The notes under the pieces are model-generated. The model was not told the origin of the DNA, did not search any database, and worked only from the letters and a program-made list of their open reading frames with translations. Shown in pieces: positions 1 to 12,780 of a stretch of 64,000 bases of DNA. Location: assembly GCF_907165205.1 (NCBI RefSeq), contig NC_058193.1, positions 22,643,521-22,707,520 of the forward strand, read 5' to 3'. This stretch comes from Coccinella septempunctata (lineage: Eukaryota > Arthropoda > Insecta > Coleoptera > Coccinellidae). Position 1 is the first letter of the stretch. Each line of letters begins with the position of its first letter. The position numbers and the translations under genes are program-made.

Positions 1-1206
1 TACTTTTTTCCGTAAATTTTGTTGAATGATTACTTCAATTCATGCAATGAAAAATACTACAAAATATTATACAGGGATTCTGAAAAAAAAAATTGAAATT
101 CATGTTCTGAAGGAAGTGTTTTTTTGTGCTGAATTATATCTGACGTGGTATAAAAAAAAGACACTAGACCTTTTCTGCATATTACGTTGAAAAGTTGCCC
201 ATTTTGTGAGGATTCCGAAAAGATAAAATACAGGTGATAACCTTCTTCACGAAAAAAGATATTTGAATGTTTATCGAAAATGGAGCATTTCTGTGAAAAA
301 CTGATTTTGTAACCTTTTCCATAAATACTTTCATTTTGCACTTCCTGCTGAAAATAATCAATCAACAAATCAATAAAATGTTATTAAGATGCTAATTTAC
401 TGACTGAGTTTTTTTATTTCTTTTTCTTTGCCTGAAGAACTCTCGAACATCGATATGATGTGATGCGATTCAATGATTCACCAGACTTAAATCCTCTGGA
501 GTTTTTTACTGGGGTTTTTTAAAAAATGAAATTTATTCGAATCCTATAAGAGATGAAGTACAACTTAGGGATCGCATTCGTATTTCAGCAGCCAAAATAG
601 CGGGGAGAAGTTTGTATGGTTTGAAAAGGTCATTTCTCAATAGATGCAGGGCATGTATTAGCGAAGGGGGTGGTCATTTTGAGCATTTGCTCTGATAAGA
701 ATCCTGAATTTTTATTATTGATATTTTTATAAAGTTTCTCCACAATAGATTTGTTGATGTTGAAGGTCCTGTGCGTTATTACATTATATCATTGCAATTA
801 ATTAATAATTTCATTTTATAAGTAATTTAAAGACCAACTGACATTTTTCAAGAGAATTATTCAATATGTTACAGCAGAATCTGCAAAATGAAAGAATTCG
901 TGGAAAAGGTGACAAAATCAGTTTTTCACAGAAATGCTCCATTTTCGATAAACATTCAAATATCTTTTTTCGTGAAGAAGGTTAACACCTGTATTTTACC
1001 TTTTCGGAATCCTCACAAAATGGGCAACTTTTCAACGTAATATGCAGAAAAGGTCTAGTGTCTTTTTTTATACCACGTCCGATAGAATTCAGCACAAAAA
1101 AACACTTCCTTCAGAACATGAATTTCAATTTTTTTTTCAGAATCCCTGTATAATATTTTGTGGTATTTTTCATTGCACGAATTGGAGTAATCATTCAACC
1201 AAATTT
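1..1206. repeat. Inverted-repeat DNA element, left edge cut by window
   Basis: Positions 1-372 and about 864-1206 are diverged inverted copies of each other, separated by about 490 bp that contains a transposase remnant. The left arm is already in progress at base 1, so the element continues outside the window. Both arms give antiparallel reading frames of about 100 codons, but these are mirror copies of the same repeat and I do not regard them as genes. The sequence continues to a Tc1/mariner-like terminus (gggacaccctgtata) near 1393-1407. Confidence 0.75.
479..694 (+). pseudogene. Tc1/mariner-type transposase C-terminal remnant
   Basis: Reading the plus strand gives a SPDLNPLEFF-like motif (the usual [W]xSPDLxPxD/E block of IS630/Tc1/mariner DDE transposases). 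After a one-base frame slip near 525 a second frame continues to a TGA at 692-694 and ends in the typical RCRACISEGGGHFEHLL tail. The rest of the catalytic core is missing, so this is a dead fragment. It lies in the loop between the two arms of the surrounding inverted repeat, which suggests it is what remains of that element's own transposase. Confidence 0.7.
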
Positions 1207-4013
1207 ACGGAAAAAAACTGATTCGAAAAGTATTTAATTGTAGCTTCCGCAAGAGAGAAAGCATTTTAAGTGAAAAAATTCAACATTTTCATAAAACATC
1301 AAATATCTCGAAAAGTGTGAGACTTTCATATGAACGATTTTTTCACATCAGGTAGAGCACATTCTGATCTACTTTCCGTTTTCGTTTGACGTGGTCTTTA
1401 CGGGACACCCTGTATATTCTGAATCAGAAAAAAATATGGGATTGGAATATGTAAAAATAACACAGGGTTTATATTGAAAAAATAAAAGTTATCACTATAT
1501 CACTGAAGTGGCGGACTGAAAAAAATCTTTGACTACGCCACTGCATTCTACATTAAAAAGTGTTTGTAGAATGTAACATTTGTTTTTCGATATCACCATA
1601 TCACTGATACTTTACGAAATAGAGGCAGTACGAAAAGCCGAAAAATGAGTTTTCACTTATAACTTGAAAACAAAAGAAGATAGAGGGATGCGGTTTTGGC
1701 CATTAACAATCTTCTGAAAATCTTCGAAAACGTGGCATTCATTTTTCCCTAACTGTTACGGTTACAGAGCTGCCATTCAATCCCATCGAATTTTGCCCAC
1801 CCTGTATACCTGGACTCCATGATAACACTGGATAAGAAGATCAGTGCATTTAATACACTGGCTTAGGCCCAGCACCATCAACACTTCACTTCATGAGTTC
1901 ATGAAAACTTTTATTAAAACATCAAAAAGGTACTAACTCTGATTTGTGGATACAATTTCAACAATAATCCTTCTCAAACTATAAAACACATTTTCAATTT
2001 AATATTTCTACAGAACTAAACACAAGGAAATTTTTAATGATAATTGAACCATAGCCGGTATTGATATATTGGGTAATTTTGAATAAAATGGCTTGAAATG
2101 AATATAAAACCATCATTATATTCAAATTGAAAATTGACTGACCATCTAGAAGATATGTGAAAAATTATACAGTTTGAGTATCTGAGTTGAAGGCTACTAA
2201 AAATCTAAATAAAAAAATTTGAGTTATATCTCCCGAACGATTTTATAAAATGAAATTATTTTTTTTTGGGAATATAGTTCTTGGGATGACATGGATCTTC
2301 TCTGAACATGAAATGCCACCCACATCTTCCAGTTTCTTCATAATGAATATTACATACTACAAAAATTCCTCGAGTGAGTTCAACGCTCACTATGAATATT
2401 TGACCATTTTAGAAAATAAGAGCATTCTTGCACCGTTTTCGAGTGCATAATTTGATTTTCAAAATTAAGAAATACCTGTGAAATTCGAAATATCGAGTTC
2501 TTTGCCTTAATGCAACTCTGCTTAAAAGATCCATAGCTATGTAGTGTCATAGATTCAGCTTGTTATTCTGTAGGGAATTTTGTTTTACCAGGGATGGCAT
2601 AGCTAATTATAAAAACTTAAAGGGGTTATATCTTTTTATCTAGGCCGAATCGGAAAAATGGTAGAGGAAAAAGTGTTTCTTTTGACCTCAAGAATCTACC
2701 GTTAAAGGATATGTACAAGTCAAAGACTCGCCCTGTATATCCTGCCAGAAAAATGTTGCCATTTTCGGGAACACCGGAAGTTTTAGGTAAATGAGAAAAA
2801 TGGTCAGAAATTGTCTATATAACATGTAATTTTGAAAACGGGGTGAATCTGAAGGAATCAACTTCTAACCTTATCCCGCGATTTCATTAGATTTTGCGCG
2901 TTATCATTTCAAAAATTTGAATTTTAAAAATAGAAAAATCTCGAACGTTCAGCACTAAAATATGAAAAATCGGCAATCAAATTCTATTATGTCAGTTTGT
3001 ATGGTCATCTCTAGGTACACACTCTTCCGTTCCACAAAATTTTCCAAAAATAATAAGCCAAGAATTTGGAATTCCGAGGTTCGTTAATGGGCTGAACTTA
3101 TACATTAATACATAAATCGAATTATTGAATGAAAGTAAACAGTGCCGCTTCATCGTGATGATAATTTTCTCGATATTAAACTGATGAATATCACGATTAG
3201 GTCAATAATTTGTATTAATTTATATGTATAAAATATGAATCGGTATCAATGCATGGATATCGATTACGATTCCCTCTGATCATGAAATTCAGCCTAGAAA
3301 TGAACACCTAGAATACAGTTACTGTCTAATCGAATAAATTCCGTCTCAATTTTATTGTGTTACAGGCAGGAGAGGACAGGTAGAATGCATCGAATGAATG
3401 AAACCATAAAACATTGTCACCTGGCTGTATAAACAACGCCTTATTCGGACGAGTTAGGTTGTCACTCCTGTATATAATAGCATTAATCGCTGATATAATG
3501 CAATCGAACGTACTATAAAGTTCTACATATTACGGCCTGTAATGGGATTATCTTGTATATGGCGACTCTCGTTCCTTGGTGTGGGGAAAATATCTGATGA
3601 TTCTCACCATAACTGCTCGCAGAAAAAAAAACTAGAGTAGGTACCTACTTACATAGATGAATTATTCATTCGCAATGAATTTTTTGTCTCATACACGACC
3701 AATCAAAAGATTAAGAAATACAGAGTGTATTATTCCTAATTGGAGTTATTTCCACCATATAGAATCCGGATTTCGATATAGATTCCACCCAAATCACCTA
3801 GACAGTACATGTCTATTTTTGAGTTACAGGGTGTTTTATTTGAATATTTTTCAATTATTTCTGCACGATTCTTGAGAACTATTAGACTTTTTGCATATGA
3901 CAATAAGTAAAGGTAGTAGAGGCCCTACTAAATCATATAAAACGTTTCTGGCTGTTACCAGAGGCTTACGACAGGTGTATTTGATCCCTTCCAAATTCTA
4001 AGGCACTGACGAA
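1207..4013. other. Intergenic or intronic repeat scrap, no gene seen
   Basis: AT-rich sequence with several short segments ending in 'accctgtata'-type motifs (near 1393, 1795 and 2730) that look like ends of degraded Tc1/mariner relatives. The open frames here (for example 2250-2450 and 3657-3875) are under 75 codons, have no recognisable motif, and look like chance. Confidence 0.5.
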
Positions 4014-4545
4014 ATGGAGAATTCTCTTCAATTTGTGTTATCACTGCATGAGCAAGTTTAAACTGAATAATTATGAGTTTCATTCATGATTTTTTCGAAT
4101 TCACTGCAAGTTTACAATTTAGCAACAGCGCCTACTAGAAAATGAAAAGAACAATGTCCGATCAGCTTCTTTATAAAATAACAGCTGTTGATTTACAGAC
4201 ACGTACTAACTGGCGAGCCTCAACTGCAACCGGCCATAAAAATCCCATAAAATTTCACGACCTACCTCGTTCGTCCCAGACTTCATAGACAGCCATCTTT
4301 GTCTATCTCATCAAAATAATGTATTTGTTGTCCTTTATTATCAAGGCATATTTCAATCGATGTTGCCATGTTGTGCAATAGAAACGAAACACTTTGAATT
4401 TCAAATACCCATTTTGTTTTTCATATTTAAGTGCTTAAAATAATTTTTTTTTGGGAAACGGTTGAAATGGTTATTTCAAAATGTGATGTTTCAAAGATAT
4501 TTCATAAAAAATACATCATTTCCGTCAGAAGGAGTATTCCCTATT
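4014..4545 (+). repeat. Family A non-autonomous DNA element, copy 1
   Basis: One of four dispersed copies of the same sequence in the window (others at 6737-7313, 40635-41358, and inverted at 42204-42807). The ends form imperfect terminal inverted repeats: the left starts AATGGAGAATTCTC and the right ends GAGTATTCCCTATT, which is close to its reverse complement. The interior includes a conserved block around 'cggccataaaaatcccataaaa'. No coding capacity is seen, so it is presumably mobilised in trans. Confidence 0.75.
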
Positions 4546-5260
4546 GCAATACTATCAAAATGTATGTATTCTATAACACTGTCTTTAAAAATTTCATACT
4601 TTTTTTTTACGGGTATGAAGACATAATTCTTCTAGTTATTTCATTTGAAACATGATTATTTCGATTATAATATGTGATTCATGAAAGCTTCTGAGTCATT
4701 TGATTACATTTTTCATACAAATGAAACTCCAAATCAACAAAAAACATGATGTTGTCTATCGAAATAGGAATTTCAATCAGGTGAAAATGTAAACCTATGA
4801 ACCTGAAAACTTTAATTATTTCATATTATACTCAAAATGTGCGAGTGAGAAGATTTTAAACTTGGAATATCTCGAAGAATAATGTCTTCATCGCTAGAAT
4901 GAACAGATGGTCTCATAAAGGTTGATCCACAAAGGACGTTCGTTAGAATATTTCAAAGAAAGACCCAAGATAAGCACTTGAAATTTTATAATTAAGCTTT
5001 GTTAAGAGAGAAGAATTCTTGAAAACAGATACAGATTCTTTCGACGTCCGGTTCCACTGGAAATGATACCAATTTTCATATTTTAATGTAATTCCCAGTT
5101 TTTCATTGATAATCAGATTACCTATTGAATTTTACTTTGTTTTGATGTGTCACATATTATTCTCAGAAAATTCGTTTCAATCATAAAAACCCTTTAAATC
5201 CTCATACCCTCATACACCTCATTCCTATTTGAGAACCCCCCCCCCTAATCAGGTAGGGGT

Positions 5261-5843
5261 TTCTTAATCTGACAGTTTGAAGATGATAGGAAGGCATTTT
5301 TTTTAAATCTCCCTCCCTGTACCTCTAATCGTTTCTGTATTTATTATGAAAGTTGTAGATGATAAAATTCTGTACAACTTTCGTCTGAAGCAATTTTTCA
5401 TACCCTCAACCGTTTTCAAACTAGAAGGTGATAAGTGCGAGGAGCTTAGCCACACATGCGAAATGCCAAGGTCAATGAAGAAACCCAGTCTAATGAACAT
5501 TCATCGCCATATATCTCAGAAACGTTCAAGCGTAGAAAAAATTGCTTCGGACAAATTTTGTGGAAAATGTTATGCTCTACAACTTTTATGATGAATGCGA
5601 AAACAATTTGAAGTCCAGGAGAGGAGATAATTCGAAAAAACTGATTTTCGTAACTTTAATGGCCAATTTTCATTGTTTCGGCTTGCTGAAACTGTCAGAT
5701 TATTTTTTTCCGTTATCCTTGAATCATTAGCTTCAAATAAAAAAAAAGCCACCGCGCTCGAGAATGTACACATGATTTTTTTTGCAAGTTTGGCGCCCTT
5801 CCACACATTTTCGTCACGCTTAAATTGTCAGATTAAGAGAATA
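5261..5843. repeat. Possible short DNA element with TTAATCTGACA inverted ends
   Basis: The sequence 'ttcttaatctgacagttt' near 5261 recurs inverted as 'aaattgtcagattaagagaa' near 5824, enclosing about 540 bp. This is consistent with a small inverted-repeat element. The open frames inside overlap on both strands and resemble no protein I know. Confidence 0.4.
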
Positions 5844-6736
5844 TATACGTAATTAACCACATTTATCTCAATCTGACACGCTCGAGTATGTACAATGATC
5901 TTATATCAATTAGACATGCTCGATTAAATCCCGAATTTCCCTCTTGAGCTCCCCAACTACAAGTATCGACCACATCAATTCAATAAATATAAGACTGGCT
6001 AGGCTTTATCGTGAACCACTCCGTATGTATATGAAATTTATTTATGAGGCTCCGTAGATTGAAATTAATACAAATCGATTTATTTCGAAGAATTCTATCA
6101 ATAAAAAAAGAATCATCAACATCTATCAAAGGGCATAAATCGCACTTCTACCAACAAATGAACAACGAGATTCCTGAGGGTATCAAAGTCACTAAATACC
6201 CCTTTGTATTCAGGCTTTGTTCGGAATTTGACCAGAAAGATCTTCCCCGCCTGTTGGTACGTTAGTGGGTCCGATTTTCTCAAACTTCGATAATTCCCCT
6301 AGCCGAACATCGAAATTACCCCGCATTGTATATTCCGAATTGAGAAACAACATGATGAAACTTTGTCCAAACATACTCAAAGGGGACCATCGTCCGCAGA
6401 TCGAAGGCTTGACCACGTGGCTCAATCGACCTCACATTAAAACAGACTTCTGATTGCCCCCAGCCCACCTTACCCCATTGAACGGTGAACGAACTTTGCA
6501 AACACAAAATCAACAACACCCTTCGTCAAATTGACATAACATGGAGTAAGCGTGAATTCAATGACACCTCTGGGAGTATGTTTTCACGTTGTGTAATGAG
6601 CCGTATCGAATAATTCGAAATTCATTATCATTTGAACTGTAATCAATCATACCCTCATCGGGGACATCAGATTCATAATGTACCTAATGATTAAGGATTT
6701 TTATAGAAGAAATCCAGAGTAATATGAATACCCTTT
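5844..6736. other. No gene seen
   Basis: Several overlapping frames of 60-75 codons occur on both strands around 6044-6519. They have no domain, no conserved motif and no splice context, and are probably chance. Confidence 0.4.
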
Positions 6737-7313
6737 AATGGGGAATTCTCCTCAATTTGGGTTATCACAGCATATGCAAGTTTAAACTGAATAATTATGA
6801 GTTTAATTCATGAAGTTTTCAAATGCACCGCAGAAACTATTCAAAATCATTCTTCAAATATGAGGTTTCAAAATTTAAATCGCTTCGTTTCTAGTTTACG
6901 ATTATGCAACAGCGTCTACTAGAAAATAAAAAGAACAATGGCTTGTGTATAAAATAACAGCTGTTGATGTACAGCCATCATAAGGCACGTACTCACTGGC
7001 GAGCCTCAACAGCAACCGGCCATAAAAATCCCATAAAATTTTAAGACCTTCCTCATTCGCCGCAGACTTCATAGACAGCCATCTTTGTCTATCTCATCAA
7101 GATAATGTATTTGTTCTCCTTTATTATCAACGCATATTTCAGTCGATGTTGCCATCTTGTGCAATAGAAACGAAACAAATTTCATATACCCATTTTTATT
7201 TTTCATCTTAAGTACTTGAAATAATTTTTTTTGGGAAACAGTTGAAATGGTTATTTCGAATTGTGACGTTTCAAAGATATTTCATAAACATACATCATTT
7301 TCGTCAGAAGAAG
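6737..7313 (+). repeat. Family A non-autonomous DNA element, copy 2 (right end lost)
   Basis: Collinear with the copy at 4014-4545, starting AATGGGGAATTCTCCTC. The right end stops after 'cgtcagaag' and lacks the GGAGTATTCCCTATT terminus found in copies 1 and 3, so it is truncated or diverged. Confidence 0.75.
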
Positions 7314-7446
7314 TTGTTTTAACTCATTAAGGTGCTTCATCCGAATTGGAGAAAGAAGAGAAGTAACTGATGCGTTGGTTTTTACTAACTGTGCATACAT
7401 ATATGTACCTACTTATATTATTGTAGAATACTTATTCAATAGGTAT

Positions 7447-8702
7447 ACTCCATTCACATTTATTTTAGCACTCGGTTGACCATGAAATAATTTTCTTTAG
7501 TTTTTCAACTAGAACGGAGTAAGTTTGGCACTCAAGAAATGTCGTTATTATAACGCCGTTGCCGCAACTAATATCAATTAATATTACAACAATGCCGAAA
7601 GTGATTTAAAAAGAGAGAAGACAGGGTTTCAGGAAGTGCTATTTAGAATTCAGGTCCGGTCATTCATATAGTAGGTAACCCTGATATCTAATATGTTTCT
7701 ATAATATATCAGACAGTAGCGAATATATTCAATGTAAGTGAATTTATATAATGTTTCATCTGAATCTAAACGACTTATGTTTTAGCTGAATGTTTCCACA
7801 ATCAGAAAGATTGAGAATGAAGAGGATGACAAAAAAATTCCTTCTATTGGGAGACCCAAAAAAGTGGTGGCATTTAAGAATTTTATTTTAGGGTGAACGA
7901 ATGCGAAAAGCTAATAAAGGCTTCTCGATTAATGTCATCGTAGAATAAGTTCCAGAAAATTAATTTTTCTATTTTTTATTTGACTTGTCCTATACATTGT
8001 AAATGTTTTGAGGGATCAATAAATATATTATCATTATATCAAAGTATTAAAAATAAACAGCCATAAATACGAGCCAGTTGTCCAGTTAATTGTTTATTCA
8101 TGTGAAATTTTTTGTAAAAGTGAAGTTCCCCTTACCTTGAAACTTTAATTATTTTTACTTCCATTGATGCAAGATGATTTTTGTTGAAGAATTCAACATT
8201 CTTATAATTATCCATTAATTCCTTCGAAAGAAACCCATGCATCAGAAGCATTTCATCTTCGGGTTGTTTTTTTTTGAAATTTACAACTGATGTAACGTCT
8301 TCAACCTTTAGCCAAAGAAGATAACCAACATTAACTCTCCCCAAGCTACTGCATATTATGTGTCAATAATTCAATTTTCTTCTATAGCAAAATTAAATAT
8401 ATTTAAAAACTGATCTCTTGTATTTTAAATGGAAATAACTTGATTTGGTATGCCTTCAATCACTTTGTATAAACTTCAATTAGGTTCGTCACATATTTTC
8501 GACTTCATATTTTCCGAAATGATTCGACATTGTAAGAAAATACGTAAATAATGGGACTTTTACGTAGAACGGACAACAAAGCGCTAATTGAAAACCCAAA
8601 ACTGTTTTGCAAACGTCATAAGCCCACATTTTCGCATATACAGAGTGGAATGTGTCAAATTTCCATGGCCAACCGAGTGCTAAAATAAAAGTGAATGGAG
8701 TA
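7447..8702. repeat. Family B inverted-repeat DNA element, copy 1
   Basis: Terminal inverted repeats of about 40 bp are clear: the left end reads ACTCCATTCACATTTATTTT and the right end is its near-perfect complement ending GTGAATGGAGT. A second copy lies at 28803-30020. Inside, near 7800-7870, the plus strand reads through a phrase like STIRKIENEED...GRPKK, which resembles the DNA-binding start of IS630/Tc1-like transposases, but frames are broken. The minus-strand frames at 8132-8344 and 8489-8791 are not recognised. Confidence 0.7.
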
Positions 8703-9744
8703 GAGATATATTTGACGAAATATTTGACAGTTGTCGTATGTTTATAATAATATAGATTATTCTGAGAATCTACGGGATAAACATCTTTCACAAAGGCGTG
8801 TGCCTGTACGTGATAAATATTCCAACCAAAATAATTTACAGTATCCTCAATAATGTTGGATTAATTTGGAAAAGTTTCTTCTCATATAAATTTCACTCCA
8901 ATGCTGTTCAAAATCTTAGCCTTCTCGGTTGAAATGACCATGACTCGCCACTGTTTATTTCAAATCCAACGTTGACTAGAGTTCCTAAATCTTTTGTCAG
9001 CGAATTTCAAGTCAGATTTAATTGGGCCATAAACATAATTCATTCGATAAATGAGCTTATTTTCTGACTCATACGGGACTTCTCATTACTAAAACACATA
9101 AATATCACAGGTGGATTGTGATATTTGGGTAATAATTTGTCAGAAAATGAAAACAATGGTCAAGCAGGCTTCATTGGGAAAATAAAGATCGCAAAACACA
9201 GTATTAACGACAACTGTCAACATTTCGCCACAATTCCTATATATACGGGGTATCCGGATTCAACGTTCATATATTTCAAGGGGTGATTCTAGAGATCGAA
9301 ATAGGAATATCCACTTAGGTTTTAAAAGCATCCCATGGGTCTCTTCAACGTGACCTCCAAAATCCAATCAATTTGCGATAGCTTTGTCCAAATTTGACGG
9401 TTTCGAATTAAATTCAGTACATGGGAGTTTTTGGATGAAGGAAAAAAAATTGACCACTTCTCATCAGTGGCGGAGATAATAACGAGGCACTTCTAATACC
9501 CCCCTCCCCCCAGAGCGTTCGAAAGCTTACTGAATTTGCCATCTCGAAAAACGTCTCCGGAGCTACTTTCATCGATTGATGAAATGCTGCATAATTATGC
9601 AGCTATGCGTTCCACCCCCTTACCCAAAATATCTTTCAGGATGTGTAGCAACGCTTTCAATGAGAGGTACCTTTTTTCCGAAAATGTCTATGTTTTATTA
9701 AAATTTCAATTTTAACTTCTTATATTAGTCATTTTTTTCTGCCT
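8703..9744. other. No gene seen
   Basis: AT-rich sequence with a 'tatacggggtatccgg' motif near 9241 that looks like an old transposon end, and a C-rich run near 9498. No coding evidence. Confidence 0.4.
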
Positions 9745-9960
9745 TAGTTGGGAGAAAGTGCAGATGATGGTGAAATGTATCAAATGCTTGTGGAAGATCA
9801 TGGTGGCAATGCTCCAACTGATGCATTATGTAGGGAATGCTTTCGACGTTTCGAGAATGGTGATTTCGGCGATGAAGACAAGCATTTCTCAGCACACCCA
9901 AAACACTCGATGACAAAGAATTGGAAGCACAACTCGATGGAGATCCGGGGGCTTAAATTA
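9745..9960 (+). pseudogene. mariner transposase N-terminal (helix-turn-helix) fragment
   Basis: A 74-codon frame contains the pattern RMLVE..G.NA....CR..FRRF..GDF..EDK..., here as YQMLVEDHGGNAPTDALCRE followed by FRRFENGDF and GDEDK. This is the N-terminal paired-like DNA-binding region of mariner transposases. It ends in a stop with no catalytic domain behind it. A weak Tc1-like C-terminal phrase (EISQEEVDHIIKSMP) follows at 9979-10023, so two dead elements may abut. Confidence 0.65.
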
Positions 9961-10036
9961 TTTATAAGTTAGCTGGGCTGAGATATCTCAAGAGGAAGTG
10001 GACCATATCATTAAGAGCATGCCACCGACGTGTGTC

Positions 10037-11047
10037 TAAATACATAAGACATCGTGTAGCTTCAACAGATTTTTTTTTCCTTTCTCAAAGTTTAAGCCTG
10101 GGACACATGTTCACAACAAACTGCCATAACAAATTCATTAATACTGGGTGTTCCGTTTTCTATGTCTTTTGGTATGTTATGGATTGCAAATAAATTGAAA
10201 TGGATCAGTCAGTAAAGCGCCAATACCCCGATCAAGCTTCCTGAAGTGGTAATGTTCCAACTGCCGCTTTCTGCTTTTGGCAAATTTCGTTCGAACAAAT
10301 TCGCAATCGTCCATCTCTTGCCAGTACGTTTCGACGCTGATATCAGAGGCGAACTTCAGGAGACGGAGCATGTAATGTGACGGCCGGTATTAATAGATTA
10401 TTTCATGACTAAAATTAAACAAACGAATGTCGAAACTTATTTACGACGGCATGCCCGAAGTTGACACAGCATGTGGAATAAGGGGGTATTTATTTATATA
10501 TTTCGGGTTGAGAAAAGACTAATTAGTAGGTTCTCCGAAGGGGTCTCTAATTGTCACCCTTCGCCTCCAATGTCTCATTCCGCGTGATCCCCATTGTTCA
10601 GATACAATTTCAAGAGCAAGCAATTCGTTCAAAACTATGTAGAAGTCGACAATTCTAATAATTTCATGAAACTTCCTCTTGAATTCTCTTCTATAAAGGT
10701 GAAATTTGGTGCAAAACCGAATCTCCCACGTTTAGACAGGAGGAAATATCTACAGGGTGTCCCAAATAAAACAAAAATAATCTTTAAAATAGATATTGAA
10801 TTGATGTGGCCCATTATTGAACTTGCAGCAGATTATACGATTTTCACAAAATGAGTTTTTAAACCACGACACTTGTTTCGGTATCACTATAACATCTTCA
10901 GGTCATCAGAAATTTTTTATGTTCGATGTAGTTGATTTTTCCCCAATCTCTGAATCTATTGTTGTGAATTCTACAGGAAGGAGTCTAAATAGTATATAGT
11001 ATATACTAATCCGGAATGTACTATTTAAAATAAATAAATAATCAAAG
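10037..11047. other. Repeat scrap, no gene seen
   Basis: Contains an 'acagggtgtcccaaataaaac' transposon-end motif near 10754. A segment near 10830-10900 (ttatacgattttcacaaaatgag) recurs in both arms of the inverted repeat at 53236-53405. The frames at 10177-10371, 10594-10854 and 10817-10999 are unrecognised. Confidence 0.45.
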
Positions 11048-11369
11048 TATCCCTTTCTCTGAATTGGATTTCACGTTCGATAATCGTCCATTTTAATGAA
11101 CCAACTAATTTACCTACTTGCGCTGCAGAAAATATGAATATTTGAAGAAAGCTGAAACCAGCTTTTTGGCCACTATTTCAAGTTATTGGTACGTTATGCC
11201 ATAATTTCTCGAAATATTTAAATCAGTGTATTAATAGTGAAGTATTTCCGAAATCATTCCAACTAAAAACTAAAAATAAATTTTATGCAGCGCAAGTAGG
11301 TAAATTAGTAAGCTCATTAAAATTGATGAAAATAGAACGTAAAATTCAATTCAATACTTAAAAGGGATA
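11048..11369. repeat. MITE-like inverted repeat with TATCCCTTT ends
   Basis: Arms of about 65-80 bp flank a spacer of about 150 bp. The left arm contains 'aatttacctacttgcgctgc' and the right arm its exact complement near 11287-11306. The outer ends read TATCCCTTT and AAAGGGATA. There is no coding capacity. Confidence 0.7.
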
Positions 11370-12780
11370 GGAATACTTAAAAGGAAGTGAACATTGTCTC
11401 TTTATGAAGGAGGTTATAAATAATATTTTCCAAATTTATGGTTAAGGAATCAAAAATTCTCAAATAGCTGTGTGATTTGCGTGAAAAAATCATTAATTAG
11501 TGGAAGGCGAGGTGGAAGGCAAAAACGCATAACAGTCTGTGAAATATATAATTTCACGGCCATAAGTTCATGAATATCCTATTAGTACACTGATGAATTA
11601 ATCGGTAACAAATTGGCGGCAATTAACACTTCATACAGAGTTGTTTATATTATGTAGTTTTATGGAAAGCCTCATTTAGAAACTGTTGATTCAAACTGAT
11701 TTACAGGTCTAGAATTATGTGGGAAAAAACGTACGTTTTTCAATTTCTCGTTCTTAGAGAAACTTTTTTGTAATATAGCCGCAGAGAAATAAATTTCTTT
11801 GACACACACATCAGATTCTTCAAGAGTGAGCGGTAAAATTGATTGAGCTACGTTGAATATTCAAGTTTGCAAAAAAAAAGGAACAAAATGAAAAATACTC
11901 AACTGACTACACTCCTCTATGTTTCTGAAAGCTGCAGTGAATTTGTGAAAAAGCTAGATTATTTTGTTAAGGACTTAATGATATTCATCGAGAATATTCA
12001 TAATATTACGATGGCTATTATCGAGGCTATTATTTACAGCCATGAAGTTTTGGTAAATCATAATATGAATTATTGAAAAAATCAGTTCAGAAATCAGCAA
12101 TGTTAGGTATTTTGATGAAATTCTGATTATTTCGGAAACGGTTCATTTTCGCTTAACTAATGTTGGTGTTATTCGATGGTATTTTGTCTACTCTATCGCG
12201 GTGTGATTTTTGATTCAGTAGTTCTGGGACACCCTGTATAGCACTATCTTTCCATTCAGGGCCCCTATATGTGGTGAGACCATGAAGTTCGATAAACCAG
12301 TGAATAAAAGCTCATAAATCACAAGTGATTAATGAATGTTTGATGCAATCAGTAAATAATTGTAAGTGATTCATGAATATCATAATGCTCATGAAAACGG
12401 ATAGATTATGATCACTTTATGTTTACATCGTGGATAAAAATATTTTTCATTCCAGATGTAGAAAGTTATTACGGAAAGAGTACTTTTGTGTCCTGTAAGA
12501 GAAAAGGGTCAGTATTTTATGCAATTTTGATAGTCTGCATCTTTCATCGAAACGTATCTAAAAAAAATTATTTGATGAGAGCAAATATGAAAACGAAGCT
12601 TATGGGCGAGCAAAAGAATCAACAACAGAGATATTTATTTTGGGAATTATTCACAAATTTATATGATAACAAAATGAACGGTCGTCTGAAAATTACAGTA
12701 GAAGTGATAAATTTCCACTTACACCCATGTTCAATATACGGAACTGTCCCTGTATCTGATTCCGAATTATATTTCATTTA
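11370..12780. other. Repeat scrap, no gene seen
   Basis: A Tc1/mariner-like terminus (gggacaccctgtata) lies at 12227-12241. The 120-codon frame at 12419-12781 has no recognisable domain and runs to the edge of the next element, so I leave it unannotated as a gene. Confidence 0.4.

Noticed and set aside
57..368. 103-codon minus-strand frame
   Set aside because: It is mirrored by the inverted copy at 864-1190, has no domain, and belongs to the arms of a repeat.
8132..8791. Two minus-strand frames of 70 and 100 codons
   Set aside because: They lie in or across the end of family B copy 1 and are not recognisable; the second runs across the element boundary.
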